Source: Paenibacillus kobensis NBRC 15729 (lineage in GTDB: Bacteria; Bacillota; Bacilli; Paenibacillales; Paenibacillaceae). Taken from it: a DNA stretch of 64,000 bases. The translations under genes were made by a program, and so were the position numbers. Shown piece after piece: positions 33,531 through 42,536 of the stretch (positions within the stretch are counted from its first letter, which is position 1; each line of letters begins with the position of its first letter). The stretch lies in assembly GCF_004000825.1 (NCBI RefSeq), contig NZ_BILZ01000029.1:1-64000 (forward strand), given 5' to 3'. A model generated the notes under the pieces. That model was not told the origin of the DNA. It did not search any database and worked only from the letters and a program-made list of their open reading frames with translations.

Positions 33531-34409
33531 TTGCAAAATACGAAAAAAGTGATGCTCGTCGACGGGATGGCCGTTCTGTTCCGTGCGTTCTACGCAACAT
33601 CCTACAGCGGATATATCCGCAAGACGAGCGCGGGGCTGCCGACGAATGCGGTCTATGGATTTGTTCAATATTTCTTCGATGCAATCGATACGTTCCAGCC
33701 GACGCACGTCGTCTGCTGCTGGGATATGGGAAGCACAACGTTCCGAACGGCGCAGTATCCGGAGTATAAGGGCAACCGAGGCGAGCCGCCGGAGGAGCTC
33801 ATTCCGCAATTCGATCTTGTGAAAGAAGTCGTCGCCGAGATGGGCATTCCAAACGTTGGACTGAGAGGCTTCGAAGCGGACGACTGTATCGGTACGCTTG
33901 CGACGAGAATGAGTACGGAGCCGGATGTAGAAGTGCTTATTCTGACGGGCGACCATGATATGCTACAACTAGTCAGCGAGCAAGTGAAGGTCGTCATTAT
34001 GAAGAAGGGCAAGCTGAACTACGCCGTGTACGATCTTGCGCTTCTGCTGGAAGAGAAGCAGCTGACGCCGCTGCAGGTTATCGATATGAAAGGTTTTATG
34101 GGCGATACGAGCGACAATTATCCAGGTGTCAAAGGAATCGGCGAGAAATCTGCGCTTAAGCTGTTGCTCGAATACGAAACGGTCGAAGGCGTGCTCGAGA
34201 ACCTGGACAAGCTGCCGAAGGGCATCCGGACCAAGATCGAATCGAATCTCGATATGCTCCATTTGTCGCGTGACCTCGCAACGATCCGGATCGACGTGCC
34301 GGTCGAATGCGGATTGACGGAATGTATCTGGGAATTGCAAGTGGAGACGGCGACGCGCAAATTCGAAGAGCTCGAATTCGGCTCGCTGGTGAAGCTGCTG
34401 CAAGCCTAG
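33531..34409 (+). CDS. 5'-3' exonuclease (polymerase I N-domain-like, stand-alone)
   Basis: A 292-residue protein related to the 5'-nuclease domain of DNA polymerase I. 'VMLVDGMAVLFRAFYA' begins the fold. 'YPEYKGNR' and 'GFEADDCIGTLA' hold metal-binding acids, 'ILTGDHDMLQLVSEQVKV' follows, and 'GFMGDTSDNYPGVKGIGEKSALKLL' is the helix-hairpin-helix with its Asp pair. It probably removes RNA primers or flaps. TTG 33531 has GAGGCG upstream; TTG 33507 is possible. Confidence 0.9.
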   Translation: MQNTKKVMLVDGMAVLFRAFYATSYSGYIRKTSAGLPTNAVYGFVQYFFDAIDTFQPTHVVCCWDMGSTTFRTAQYPEYKGNRGEPPEELIPQFDLVKEVVAEMGIPNVGLRGFEADDCIGTLATRMSTEPDVEVLILTGDHDMLQLVSEQVKVVIMKKGKLNYAVYDLALLLEEKQLTPLQVIDMKGFMGDTSDNYPGVKGIGEKSALKLLLEYETVEGVLENLDKLPKGIRTKIESNLDMLHLSRDLATIRIDVPVECGLTECIWELQVETATRKFEELEFGSLVKLLQA

Positions 34410-34446
34410 ACGGAACATGCGGCATTTCTGCACAGGATTAACCTTA

Positions 34447-34470
34447 AACCGCCATCAGGCGGTTTTTTTA
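34447..34470 (+). terminator. Terminator of the exonuclease gene
   Basis: ACCGCC-ATCA-GGCGGT stem-loop followed by TTTTTTA. Confidence 0.93.
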
Positions 34471-34591
34471 TTGTACGCTGCGCTGTGCAATAAGCATCGA
34501 ATGGAGTTGATCAAATAAAATATAGCTTCATCTCTGCCTTGTGCTAGCCGATTATTAATAAAGATCATCATGGATTGAGGGGAGTCGCAAG

Positions 34592-36019
34592 GTGAAGAAA
34601 ATTCGAGTATTGTGGTTGAGTACAAAGCGCACGGCAACGGCGGTGTTGCTGCTTGCGGCGATCGGGACGGGTGTCTTAGGGACGGAACTTGAGCCTCTCG
34701 GAGGCAAGTTATCAGGGTTGATCGAATGGCGTGCGTTTGCGGATGGAGAGCAAGCATCCAAGCAGACGGTCAAGCTGACTTATGAATCTGCTAAGCAGAC
34801 CGTGCGGGAAGGCAGTCGAGTCTGGCTAGGTGATAAGCTGAAGCTTTCGGAAGAAGTGCAGGTGACTTACACGGCCGGCAATCCAGCGGTTGTAAGAGTG
34901 GAACCGAATGGGTTGTTGACCGGCATCGCGGCCGGGAAGACGAAAGTAACGATCAAGGTGGCGGATGCCGACTATACCGGAAACTTTACGATTCCTGTTG
35001 AGGTCGCAGCTGCGCCAGCTGCCGCTCCACTGAAAGCTGTTGCGGAGAAGGTGAACGTATCGGGCAAAACCTATACCGTCCAGACCGTGACGATTCCGAA
35101 GGGAACACCTGTGACGTCGGGTATTGCTAGCCGGGCGGTGGGGAAAGTTCAACCGCTCAAAGATATTGCGGCAAACTACCGGGCGGACGTTGCGGTTAAT
35201 GGAACGTTCTTTTCTGCATATGAAGGGCCGGCTGATCCCTATGGCACCATTATTTCGGATGGAGAAATTGCGCATGCCGGCAACTACGGAACCACGATTG
35301 GATTCGAGGCGGACGGTACGGCGAAGATGGATTCGCTTCGCATCCGAATTTTAGGCGGGACGGGCGGAAAAAATAACGGTTCAGGAAATTGGTATGCGTA
35401 TTTTATTAACCGGACGCCCGTGGAAGGAAGCAATTCCGCCATTCTATATACGCCAAAGCGCGGCGCGAGAATCGGGTTCGACTACGGCACGGCGGTGACG
35501 GTCAAAGCCGGTGTTGTAACGAAAATCGAACGGAATGTGAATGTCGCAATTCCTAAGGACGGGTTCGTCGTCGTATTTACAGGCAGTGAGGAGCGGCTCG
35601 CCGATCGGTTCACGATTGGGAATGAAGCGCATTACCGGATTGAGATGTCGGATGCGGCTGGCAAGCCATTGGATTGGAGCCGCGTGCATACGGCGATTGG
35701 CGCTGGGCCTAGACTCGTTAAGAATGGAGCGGTGGCGCTCGATGCAGCAGCGGAAGGGTTTCGCGACGACAAAATATTGACGTCCGCTGGCGCGCGAAGC
35801 GGTATCGGCATTAAGAAGGACGGTTCGATTATCGTTGCGACAGTGCCGGGAGCGACGATGAAGGCGTGGGCCGCTATAATGCTGAAGCTTGGCGCATACC
35901 AAGCGATGAATTTGGACGGAGGCGCCTCGTCCGGCTTGTACGTGAACGGCAAGACGATAACGGCTGAAGGCCGAACGCTAAGCAACGCACTGCTGTTCGG
36001 CAGCAAGCTGCGTTATTAA
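34592..36019 (+). CDS. Secreted phosphodiester glycosidase-domain protein with Ig-like domain
   Basis: A 475-residue protein. A signal segment (about 12-32) is followed by a BIG2-like domain (about 60-140, 'VQVTYTAGNPAVVRVEPNGLLTGIAAGKTKVTIKV') and a C-terminal NAGPA/DUF2233 domain (about 165-475) with 'DVAVNGTFFSAY', 'HTAIGAGPRLVKNG', 'SGIGIKKDGSIIVATV' and 'AYQAMNLDGGASSGLYVNG'. These are the usual strands and catalytic region of phosphodiester glycosidases, which cleave sugar-phosphodiester links such as those in wall glycopolymers. GGGGAG precedes GTG 34592. Single-gene unit. Confidence 0.88.
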   Translation: MKKIRVLWLSTKRTATAVLLLAAIGTGVLGTELEPLGGKLSGLIEWRAFADGEQASKQTVKLTYESAKQTVREGSRVWLGDKLKLSEEVQVTYTAGNPAVVRVEPNGLLTGIAAGKTKVTIKVADADYTGNFTIPVEVAAAPAAAPLKAVAEKVNVSGKTYTVQTVTIPKGTPVTSGIASRAVGKVQPLKDIAANYRADVAVNGTFFSAYEGPADPYGTIISDGEIAHAGNYGTTIGFEADGTAKMDSLRIRILGGTGGKNNGSGNWYAYFINRTPVEGSNSAILYTPKRGARIGFDYGTAVTVKAGVVTKIERNVNVAIPKDGFVVVFTGSEERLADRFTIGNEAHYRIEMSDAAGKPLDWSRVHTAIGAGPRLVKNGAVALDAAAEGFRDDKILTSAGARSGIGIKKDGSIIVATVPGATMKAWAAIMLKLGAYQAMNLDGGASSGLYVNGKTITAEGRTLSNALLFGSKLRY

Positions 36020-36040
36020 CGGTTCGAAACGGTCAACCGA

Positions 36041-36077
36041 AAAAAGCGGCATCCCGTTCGTTCGGGATGCCGCTTGC
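36041..36077 (-). terminator. Terminator between the glycosidase and small convergent genes
   Basis: AAGCGGCATCCCG pairs perfectly with CGGGATGCCGCTT. The minus strand is followed by TTTTTT, so it chiefly ends the minus-strand gene; it may also act on the plus strand. Confidence 0.85.
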
Positions 36078-36100
36078 ATTCGTGTTCGCCTTTCGGCGGC

Positions 36101-36379
36101 CTAAGGCTCGTCCTGCACCTCGGGGATGGAATGGCCGCCTCTCCGGTCGTCGCCGGGATAGCCCCGCTCCATGCCGGCATGAAGCGAGCGGTTCTCGTAC
36201 CCGTAAGGGTTAGCCGCGCGTTGATCGATCCGCCAAGGCTTGCTTTTGCCAAGCTCGGACTTCAGATCGGAACCATACGCACCATCCGGAAATTCTTCCG
36301 GAACGAGGTCGTTGCGCTGCGACTCTACGGCCGCGAAGTCGGTATAACGGCTGCGCTTTTCGTCCATGAACCGATTCAT
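36101..36379 (-). CDS. Hypothetical hydrophilic protein (92 residues)
   Basis: Begins MNRFMDEKRSRYTDFAAVES and continues with 'QRNDLVPEEFPDGAYGSDL', then a Gly/Tyr/Arg-rich, probably disordered tail. ATG 36379 has AAAGGGG eight bases upstream. The 'TDFAxVExQRNDLxxEEFPDGxYGS' segment looks like a conserved small cytosolic protein of Bacillales, but I cannot name a function. It lies 75 bp downstream of the next minus-strand gene and ends at a strong terminator. Confidence 0.65.
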   Translation of the reverse strand: MNRFMDEKRSRYTDFAAVESQRNDLVPEEFPDGAYGSDLKSELGKSKPWRIDQRAANPYGYENRSLHAGMERGYPGDDRRGGHSIPEVQDEP

Positions 36380-36453
36380 GACACACCCCTTTAATGATCG
36401 TAGGACGGAACGACGATTCATGCTCGTTCGTTCCACGACTCATTGTGCCCGAA

Positions 36454-36750
36454 TCAGTCGGTAAAATTCACCGTTCCGACCACGAGCTGAAGAAATTCGT
36501 TCAACTCCTCGGCTTCTTCCTCTGTAAGCTTGTATACATGTTCCAAGTAGCCTTCCTCGGCAAGGTCATCCGGTCCGATAATGGCTGTACGGCCAGCCTG
36601 CAGATCGGTGACGAGCTTCTTGCCGTAGAACCGGTTCGTTGCGGTGATCGCCAGATCGAACCGTTTCAGGCTCGGGCCAATGAACGTCACGAATCTCGTT
36701 GATGTGTCCTCTGTCGAATCGGACATAAAATCGTAGTCGGGCAGCAGCAT
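36454..36750 (-). CDS. DUF3055-like small protein
   Basis: A 98-residue acidic protein: 'DSTEDTSTRFVTFIGPSLKRFDLAITATNRFYGKKLVTDLQAGRTAIIGPDDLAEEGYLEHVYKLTEEEAEELNEFLQ'. This resembles the DUF3055 group of Bacillales proteins. AAGGGG lies upstream of ATG 36750. It may be co-transcribed with the 92-residue gene downstream. No function is assigned to the family. Confidence 0.7.
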   Translation of the reverse strand: MLLPDYDFMSDSTEDTSTRFVTFIGPSLKRFDLAITATNRFYGKKLVTDLQAGRTAIIGPDDLAEEGYLEHVYKLTEEEAEELNEFLQLVVGTVNFTD

Positions 36751-36894
36751 AGGATAGCCCCTTTCGTTTCGCTAATGATGCAATGCACTCATCATAACAC
36801 CCGCTGCGTTCAACGGGCAAACGATTGAGTCCTGCTCCGTATACGGTAATAGCGCCCGTAAATGATCGATTATATGGAAGTGAATGAATAGTTG

Positions 36895-36984
36895 TTGTAT
36901 CTTTTGGCAAATGATGCTATATTGGGGTTAACTGAATTTTGGACAAGAGGAGGCACCTCTTCCGCAGCGACGGGAGGGTGCCTT
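36895..36984 (+). promoter_or_regulatory. Promoter followed by a short terminator-like hairpin (leader or small RNA)
   Basis: TTGTAT (36895-36900), 17-bp spacer, TATATT (36918-36923). About 25 bases after the expected start, AGGCACC (36950-36956) pairs with GGGTGCCT (about 36975-36982), followed by TTTTTT. An overlapping alternative hairpin AAGAGG-AGGCA-CCTCTT uses the same 5' arm. The next gene starts at 37060. Confidence 0.6.
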
Positions 36985-37059
36985 TTTTGTCGTTTGTGCG
37001 GAAGACTACTCATCTGTCGAAGGTTCGGAAATCCGATAACGGCGAAAGAGGGATGAGTC

Positions 37060-38043
37060 ATGCAAGTCGTATTTATGAACACGTTTGACAGAATCGACGG
37101 AGAGCGTACGGTCGTCGGAGCTCAAGTATCGATCTGCGAGCACGAGGGAGCTTGGATCGTATTGTGGACGGAAGCTTCCGAGGATGCCGACACTTGGTAT
37201 GAGGGTGCTTCATGGGAAGAGATGCTGGCTTCGTTCCGCCACGGCATTGCGATCAAGATGGGTGCTGGCTTTATGCCTATCATTGACGGGATGCTGGAGG
37301 AGCGCAAGACACAGCCGGGCGGCATCGTGACGATGCTGCAATGCTATGGGGAGCTGAATACGAATGCCGATCTGTTCGAAGAGCTGCGGGAGTGGAGGAA
37401 GAAGACGGCGTCACAGCTGTGCAAGTCGGCTTATCTAATTGCGACGAACCGTCTGCTTACGATGATCAGCGCATTTAAGCCCCATAATGCCAATGAGCTG
37501 GCGCAAATTCCGGGCTGGGGCGAGACGAAAATGAAGGAATATGCGGAGCAGGTGCTGGAGATTACGTCCCGTCATACGCGGGATACTTCATTTCCCCTCG
37601 ATTGGGTAACGAAATCGCTTGATCCGAAGACTTACATGCAGTGGTCGTATAAGCAGAAAGAGCAGAAGTACCGCAATCAGATGGACCGCCATCAGGAGAA
37701 GAAACAGATTCTGCAAGCGATCGCGGACGGCAGAACGTTGACGGAGCTGCAAGCCGAGCTGGAGATGACACGGCGCAATCTGATCGAGCGTATCGAACAG
37801 CTCGAGACGGATGGGTACAATATGGACGCGATCGTATTGAACGAGCTTGCCGAGATGCCGGAGGAAGAGAAGCAGTCGGTGCTGCAAGCGTTCGATATCG
37901 TCGGGGACAAATATTTGAAGCCGGTGCTGCAGCATGTGTACGGCACCGAAGTGCCGCCGGATAAACCGATGGATCTGCTGTATGACCGGCTGCGGTTTCT
38001 AAGACTTTCGTATCGCCGCGATAAGATGAGAGAAGCGATGTAA
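37060..38043 (+). CDS. HRDC-domain protein
   Basis: A 327-residue protein. After an alpha/beta N-terminal region, residues ~105-170 form an HRDC domain ('LREWRKKTASQLCKSAYLIATNRLLTMISAFKPHNANELAQIPGWGETKMKEYAEQVLEI'), a nucleic-acid-binding module of RecQ helicases and RNase D. A helical region with an HTH-like segment ('DGRTLTELQAELEMTRRNLIERIEQLETDGYN') follows. No helicase or nuclease motif is present. GAGGGATG lies upstream. The putative attenuator at 36895-36984 lies in its leader. Confidence 0.8.
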   Translation: MQVVFMNTFDRIDGERTVVGAQVSICEHEGAWIVLWTEASEDADTWYEGASWEEMLASFRHGIAIKMGAGFMPIIDGMLEERKTQPGGIVTMLQCYGELNTNADLFEELREWRKKTASQLCKSAYLIATNRLLTMISAFKPHNANELAQIPGWGETKMKEYAEQVLEITSRHTRDTSFPLDWVTKSLDPKTYMQWSYKQKEQKYRNQMDRHQEKKQILQAIADGRTLTELQAELEMTRRNLIERIEQLETDGYNMDAIVLNELAEMPEEEKQSVLQAFDIVGDKYLKPVLQHVYGTEVPPDKPMDLLYDRLRFLRLSYRRDKMREAM

Positions 38044-38072
38044 GGCAGCCGTTGGAGCCGGCATTGCCGCTA

Positions 38073-38141
38073 TGAATGAACAAGAGGCCATCCTCTTGGA
38101 TCCGCCCTGTGACGGTTCAGAGAATAGCCTCTCATTCATTA
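38073..38141. terminator. Convergent imperfect hairpin
   Basis: GAATGAACAAGAGGC (about 38074-38088) pairs imperfectly with GCCTCTCATTCATT (38127-38140), lying between convergent genes. No long T-run. Confidence 0.45.
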
Positions 38142-39188
38142 TCCCGTTTTCTCGCCGACAGCTTCATCGGAATCCGAATGCTTGATGCCGCCGTCAGGCC
38201 ATATCGGGTCCGCATACCGGATTGACGCGCCGCTGCTGCAAGGCAGCCCCGTCTCGTATGAACGGTCGCCAAGCAGTTGTTCGACTGCTTCGCGCAGCTC
38301 GAACGACCGGTTCAAGACGAGCTCGGCCGTGGCCGTACGCGCATTGCTCGGCGTCTGTGTCTCTCGGATCATCTGGAGCGCCGCTGCCGTAACAGCGACA
38401 CCGTCTTCGATCGCTTGCTCCCACAGCGTCCAAGCGCTGACCGTATGGAGCGTCTTGCCGTCCGTTGGATCGAGCCAAGGCAGCTCCTGCTCGTTCATCC
38501 AATCGTATTCGGGCAAATTTTTGCGGTACGATAACGGCTCGATCTTGCCGAAGGTAAGCAGCCGCCGGATGCCGGTCGGATCGAAGAACAGTCTCTGTGC
38601 GCTCGCAATGTCGCGCAGCGCTTCATTCCAATACTCCCGTTTGATCTCGGAGGCGAGCTCCGGATACCGGACGGCGGCAATGTTCTCGAACGCTTCGAGC
38701 AGCACATTGGGCAGCGGGCCGGACGGTGCGATATCTTTCCAGACCGGCGTCTTCCACGTCTCAATCCCGAATAGCCGCGAAGCGACGATCGTATCCATCG
38801 CCGTCTCGAACCGCTGATGGTCCCACTTGCGGAATCCGGATCTGCTGAATACGTAAGGATGCATGTTGCGGTCGAGCACATGATGGAGCACGAAGCCCAG
38901 CGCATAGGCGGCTGCATTGCGGTCTTCGGTCTCGGTCTGCCGTCCGCTTACGGAGTCGAGCAGATCGAGAAGAACGGGCCCGCATTCCCGGTTATGCATT
39001 TCGGTTCCAAGCTGATTCATGACGGAGCTTTTATGCCAAGGAAGAAACCGGTGATAAAATAAAAAATCAGGACCTTGGCACCCGAGATTGAACCATTTGC
39101 GCATCTCGTCGTCCGACAGCCAGTTTTTCTCTTCGATGCGTTCCATTATCGTATGGCCGAATAGGATGTGTGCCCAAACGTTCGGCAT
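38139..39188 (-). CDS. Zinc-dependent phospholipase C family protein
   Basis: A 349-residue protein beginning 'PNVWAHILFGHTIMERI', with 'LGCQGPDFLFYHRFLPW', 'ALGFVLHHVLDRNMHPYVF' and further His/Asp residues typical of the PF00882-like zinc phospholipase C/S1-P1 helical fold. It lacks a signal peptide, so it is probably cytoplasmic, unlike secreted phospholipase C. GGGAGG lies seven bases before ATG 39188. Substrate unknown. Confidence 0.85.
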   Translation of the reverse strand: MPNVWAHILFGHTIMERIEEKNWLSDDEMRKWFNLGCQGPDFLFYHRFLPWHKSSVMNQLGTEMHNRECGPVLLDLLDSVSGRQTETEDRNAAAYALGFVLHHVLDRNMHPYVFSRSGFRKWDHQRFETAMDTIVASRLFGIETWKTPVWKDIAPSGPLPNVLLEAFENIAAVRYPELASEIKREYWNEALRDIASAQRLFFDPTGIRRLLTFGKIEPLSYRKNLPEYDWMNEQELPWLDPTDGKTLHTVSAWTLWEQAIEDGVAVTAAALQMIRETQTPSNARTATAELVLNRSFELREAVEQLLGDRSYETGLPCSSGASIRYADPIWPDGGIKHSDSDEAVGEKTG

Positions 39189-39320
39189 GATGATCCTCCC
39201 TTAGATGGGTATAAAGTACCAAACCCTTTAAAACTAGTATACTTGTCCTAATGAATTAAGTATAATGGATTCAATTAGCGGAAATACACGAATGCTGTCG
39301 AGAAGGAGCGCAGACCCTCC

Positions 39321-39779
39321 ATGAAAGCAGAGTACATTAATCCGTTTCTAGAATCTGCCAAAAATGTTATCGAGCAAGTGGTTCAAATCAAGCCAGCTAC
39401 GGGTCAACCCGGATTAAAGCCGATTGCAATTGTCGATAACTTGATTTTAGTTCAAATCGACATTCACGGACAAATGCAAGGCCATATCGTGTTCGGTATT
39501 AGCGAGCCGGTAGCGCTCAAGATGATTTCAGCGATGATGGGCGGTTTCGCTATATCGCAAATCGATGACATCGGCAAGAGCGCGATTTCAGAGCTAAGCA
39601 ACATGATAAGCGGGAATGCCAGCACGCTTCTATTTAATCAAGGCGTACAGGTTGATATTACACCGCCAGTCATCGTTACCGCACTGAATTCCGCTATGAC
39701 AGCGGCCAAGGCGCTGACGATTCCGCTTATTATGGACGGAATCGGTGAGATGGATATTCAAGTCTTATTCGCATCGTAA
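39321..39779 (+). CDS. cheX: Chemotaxis phosphatase CheX
   Basis: A 152-residue protein. 'MKAEYINPFLESAKNVIEQV' and 'DDIGKSAISELSNMISGNASTLL' carry the CheX/CheC helix with the catalytic Glu and Asn (E-x2-N), here a single copy as in CheX. It dephosphorylates CheY~P. No other chemotaxis genes are near; stand-alone cheX is common in Paenibacillaceae. GAAGGAG lies upstream. Ends at an intrinsic terminator. Confidence 0.9.
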   Translation: MKAEYINPFLESAKNVIEQVVQIKPATGQPGLKPIAIVDNLILVQIDIHGQMQGHIVFGISEPVALKMISAMMGGFAISQIDDIGKSAISELSNMISGNASTLLFNQGVQVDITPPVIVTALNSAMTAAKALTIPLIMDGIGEMDIQVLFAS

Positions 39780-39787
39780 CACGAAAC

Positions 39788-39810
39788 GGGCTCCCGGGGG
39801 AGCCTTTTTC
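39788..39810 (+). terminator. Terminator of cheX
   Basis: GGCTCCC-GG-GGGAGCC stem followed by TTTTTC. A second weaker hairpin (GACGATCGCTC with GAGCGTC, then TTTCTTTTTT) lies at about 39850-39900. Confidence 0.88.
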
Positions 39811-39945
39811 TATGAAAGATGAGAAAGGATTAATGATTCAACCTATAGGACGATCGCTCTGCGCATGCTCGTAAGCCGGAGGGAGCGTCTTTCTTTTTTG
39901 CTAACTATTCGGTGATGAAGTACACTAATAACAGGTGATGCGGAC

Positions 39946-40725
39946 ATGGTAAAAGGACGGACAATCGTCATAACGGGTGCATCCAGCGGACTAGGCTTGT
40001 TAAGCGCATCGAAGCTTGCAGAACGGGGCGCAAACGTTGTAGTGACGGGGCGTAACATGTCGAAGTTGAAGGCTGCTGTAGATGCGTTGCCGGGAGAGAA
40101 GAGCTTCCGGCTCTATTCGCTTGACGTGACGGATGCCGAGGCGACCGCCGAGACGCTGGAGCGGATATGGCGCGAGATGAACGGCATAGACGTGCTCGTC
40201 AACAATGCAGGATTCGGCTATTTCGAGAAGTTCGTTGATGCGCCGATTGCTCATTTTGAACAAATGATGGATACGAACTATATGGGCGCCGTGCGCTGCA
40301 CGAAAGCGGTGCTTCCGCATATGCTTCGCCGCGGCAGCGGCCAGATTGTCAATATCGCATCGATTGCCGGCAAGCTCGGAACGCCGAAGTCGACCGGCTA
40401 TGCGGCATCGAAGCATGCGATGCTCGGCTTTACGAATGCGCTTCGGCAAGAACTGCGCGGGACGGGCATTATCGTGTCCGCCGTTAATCCGGGACCATTC
40501 GAGACGCCTTTCTTTCAGACGGCCGACCCGAGCGGCACCTATGTGAAGGGCTTAAAGGCGCTGATGATGAAGCCGGAGCGGGTAGCAGATGCGGTTGTAC
40601 GCGTCATTGAAAGGCGCAAAGCGGAGATTGATTTGCCAGGGTGGGCATCGATTGGCGTGAAGCTGTACCAGCTGTTCCCAAGAATGTCCGACCGGATTGC
40701 CGGCGGCTGGCTGAACAAAAAATAA
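39946..40725 (+). CDS. Short-chain dehydrogenase/reductase
   Basis: A 259-residue Rossmann enzyme. TGASSGLG (about 9-16) binds the cofactor, 'VTGRNMSKL' suggests NADP(H), NNAGFGYF is the NAG motif, and the catalytic set is in 'NIASIAGKLGTPKSTGYAASKHAMLGF' (Ser, Tyr, Lys). The C-terminal membrane-proximal region 'GWASIGVKLYQLFPRMSDRIAGGW' resembles the DltE/YqjQ-like group. Substrate unknown. It lies 31 bp before the helicase gene. Confidence 0.92.
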   Translation: MVKGRTIVITGASSGLGLLSASKLAERGANVVVTGRNMSKLKAAVDALPGEKSFRLYSLDVTDAEATAETLERIWREMNGIDVLVNNAGFGYFEKFVDAPIAHFEQMMDTNYMGAVRCTKAVLPHMLRRGSGQIVNIASIAGKLGTPKSTGYAASKHAMLGFTNALRQELRGTGIIVSAVNPGPFETPFFQTADPSGTYVKGLKALMMKPERVADAVVRVIERRKAEIDLPGWASIGVKLYQLFPRMSDRIAGGWLNKK

Positions 40726-40755
40726 CGAGGATTCAAACGGAAAGAGGAAATGGAC

Positions 40756-42396
40756 ATGTCATTGATTTGGACAGAGATCGGTGTTGACGTCACGCTTGCG
40801 GACGCGCTTGCGAAGAACGGATTGACGGAGCCGACTCCAGTACAGCGCGAAGCGATCGCCGTCATGCTGGATGGCGCAGACGTTACGGCAAGATCCCAGA
40901 CGGGCAGCGGTAAGACGCTGGCGTTTCTGCTGCCTGTACTGCAGCGCATAGACAGCGCCAGCTCGTCCGTGCAAGCCGTCGTGCTTGCGCCGACGCAGGA
41001 GCTTGCGATGCAAATTACGAGAGTGGCGCAGACGTACGGCGCGGCGGCTGGCATTCGGGTCGTGCCGCTTATTGGCGGAGCAGCGGTGTTCCGTCAAATC
41101 GATAATTTGAAAAAAAATAAACCGCAGCTCGTCGTTGGTACGCCAGGGCGTATTCATGAGCTGTTCGTCTCCCGCAAGCTGAAGCTTGGTGAAGTGAAGC
41201 ATCTCATCATTGACGAGGCCGACCAAGTATTCGACCTCGGCTCGTCGCGCGAGGTAGACGCGCTGCTGAAGGGGACGCCGCGCGACCGCCAGCTGGCGTT
41301 CTTCTCGGCGACGCGGCCGGATGCGATGGCGGATATGGAGCGCAAATGGATGCGTGATCCGAAGCTTATCGATCTGGCTGGCAAACAGCGCGTAGCCGAG
41401 ACGATCGAGCATCTATATGTAGTTGTCGACAAACGGGATAAAGTAGATGCGGCACGCCGGTTGGTCAGACTGGTTAATCCGTCTTCCGCTCTGTTGTTCT
41501 TGAACGATACGGACAATATTGCGCAGTGGGAGTCCAAGCTGAAATATGAGGGCTTTACGGTCGAGATGCTGTATGGAGATGCGAACAAGCAGCGCCGTTC
41601 CGTAACGCTCGATAAGTTCCGCAGCGGCGGCTGCAAGCTGCTAATCGCAACCGATGTCGCGGCACGCGGCATCGATATCCCGTCGCTTCCGCTCGTCCTT
41701 AATCTTGATCCTCCGATCGATGCGGATCATTATGTACATCGTGCTGGCCGTACCGGACGGATGGGCAAGCAAGGACTCGTCATCACGATGATTACGCATC
41801 AGGAGCGGTTCATTATGGACAAGTTCTCCAAGCGGCTCGGCATCGAGATGAAAGAACGGGTTATGGCGCACGGCAAGCTGGTGACGCCGGATGAGGCGCG
41901 CCTCATCGGCACATGGTCCAAACCGGCGGGCTTGCCAGGCAGCCGAGAGGCAGGCTCCAAGCCAAGCTTCAACAGCCGCGTGAAGGCAGATACGGCATTC
42001 GGCTCCCGGCCGGAGCGTCCATCGGCTGACGCCAGAACTTCCTCGGCCACCGAGCGGGGAACTTATGGACGGGCATCGGCTGAGAGATCCGCTGACCGGC
42101 CTCGCTTCGACCGGTCGGAGCAATCGGAACGGACCGGCGCTCCGACTGGCGCTTCGAGAGGGGCGCAGCGTTATGCCGAGCGTCCGTCTGCTCCGCGCCA
42201 AGAGGAGCCGGGACGGCCAGCTGAGCGCCGGGATTCGAGCAGTGATAAGATCGGCGGCAAGCCGGGATCCGGTAAGCCAAGCTCCGGTAAGCCGGCACCA
42301 GCCATGACGAAGAAGCAGCAGAAGAAGGCGGCCAAAGATAAAGGCGCACCAAAATGGCTGAAGGCGAAACGAGCTGAACAGCAGCCTGAATCTTAA
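40756..42396 (+). CDS. DEAD-box RNA helicase
   Basis: A 546-residue protein. Q motif 'GLTEPTPVQREAI', motif I 'ARSQTGSGKT', Ia 'APTQELAMQI', II 'IIDEADQVFD' (DEAD), III 'FFSATR', 'DVAARGIDIPSLPLVLN' and 'YVHRAGRTGRMG' are all present. The last ~150 residues are disordered and rich in Arg/Ser/Gly with a Lys tail ('KKQQKKAAKDKGAPKWLKAKR'), a typical RNA-binding extension. ATG 40756 is favoured by AGAGG spacing over ATG 40750. It belongs to the CshA/CshB-like group; no firm symbol is given. Confidence 0.92.
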   Translation: MSLIWTEIGVDVTLADALAKNGLTEPTPVQREAIAVMLDGADVTARSQTGSGKTLAFLLPVLQRIDSASSSVQAVVLAPTQELAMQITRVAQTYGAAAGIRVVPLIGGAAVFRQIDNLKKNKPQLVVGTPGRIHELFVSRKLKLGEVKHLIIDEADQVFDLGSSREVDALLKGTPRDRQLAFFSATRPDAMADMERKWMRDPKLIDLAGKQRVAETIEHLYVVVDKRDKVDAARRLVRLVNPSSALLFLNDTDNIAQWESKLKYEGFTVEMLYGDANKQRRSVTLDKFRSGGCKLLIATDVAARGIDIPSLPLVLNLDPPIDADHYVHRAGRTGRMGKQGLVITMITHQERFIMDKFSKRLGIEMKERVMAHGKLVTPDEARLIGTWSKPAGLPGSREAGSKPSFNSRVKADTAFGSRPERPSADARTSSATERGTYGRASAERSADRPRFDRSEQSERTGAPTGASRGAQRYAERPSAPRQEEPGRPAERRDSSSDKIGGKPGSGKPSSGKPAPAMTKKQQKKAAKDKGAPKWLKAKRAEQQPES

Positions 42397-42432
42397 GCAG
42401 ATCTAGAGATTCCGAGCTTGATTCATAAAATT

Positions 42433-42536
42433 ATAAAGCCACCCCCCGAAAGCGTAACCCGACACCCGAACGTTATGGGCGAAAGGTAAAAACCGGCACA
42501 GCCGAAAATTCACGCACAGGAGAGGTGGCTTTTTTT
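42433..42536 (+). promoter_or_regulatory. Structured leader: terminator-like stem containing the SLH gene's RBS
   Basis: AAAGCCACC (42436-42444 region) can pair with GGTGGCTTT (42524-42532), and the 3' arm runs straight into a T-tract and then ATG 42537. The ribosome-binding site AGGAGAGG is inside or beside the 3' arm. The ~80-base loop contains a CGGC-ACA-GCCG hairpin and ACCCGAACGTTATGGGC. It may control both termination and translation. No known riboswitch class was recognised. Confidence 0.5.

Noticed and set aside
42433-42536. Cyclic-di-GMP (GEMM-I) riboswitch, prompted by TCACGCACAGG
   Set aside because: Only this short string matches; the tetraloop/receptor stems and the GGGACGCAAAGC block are missing.
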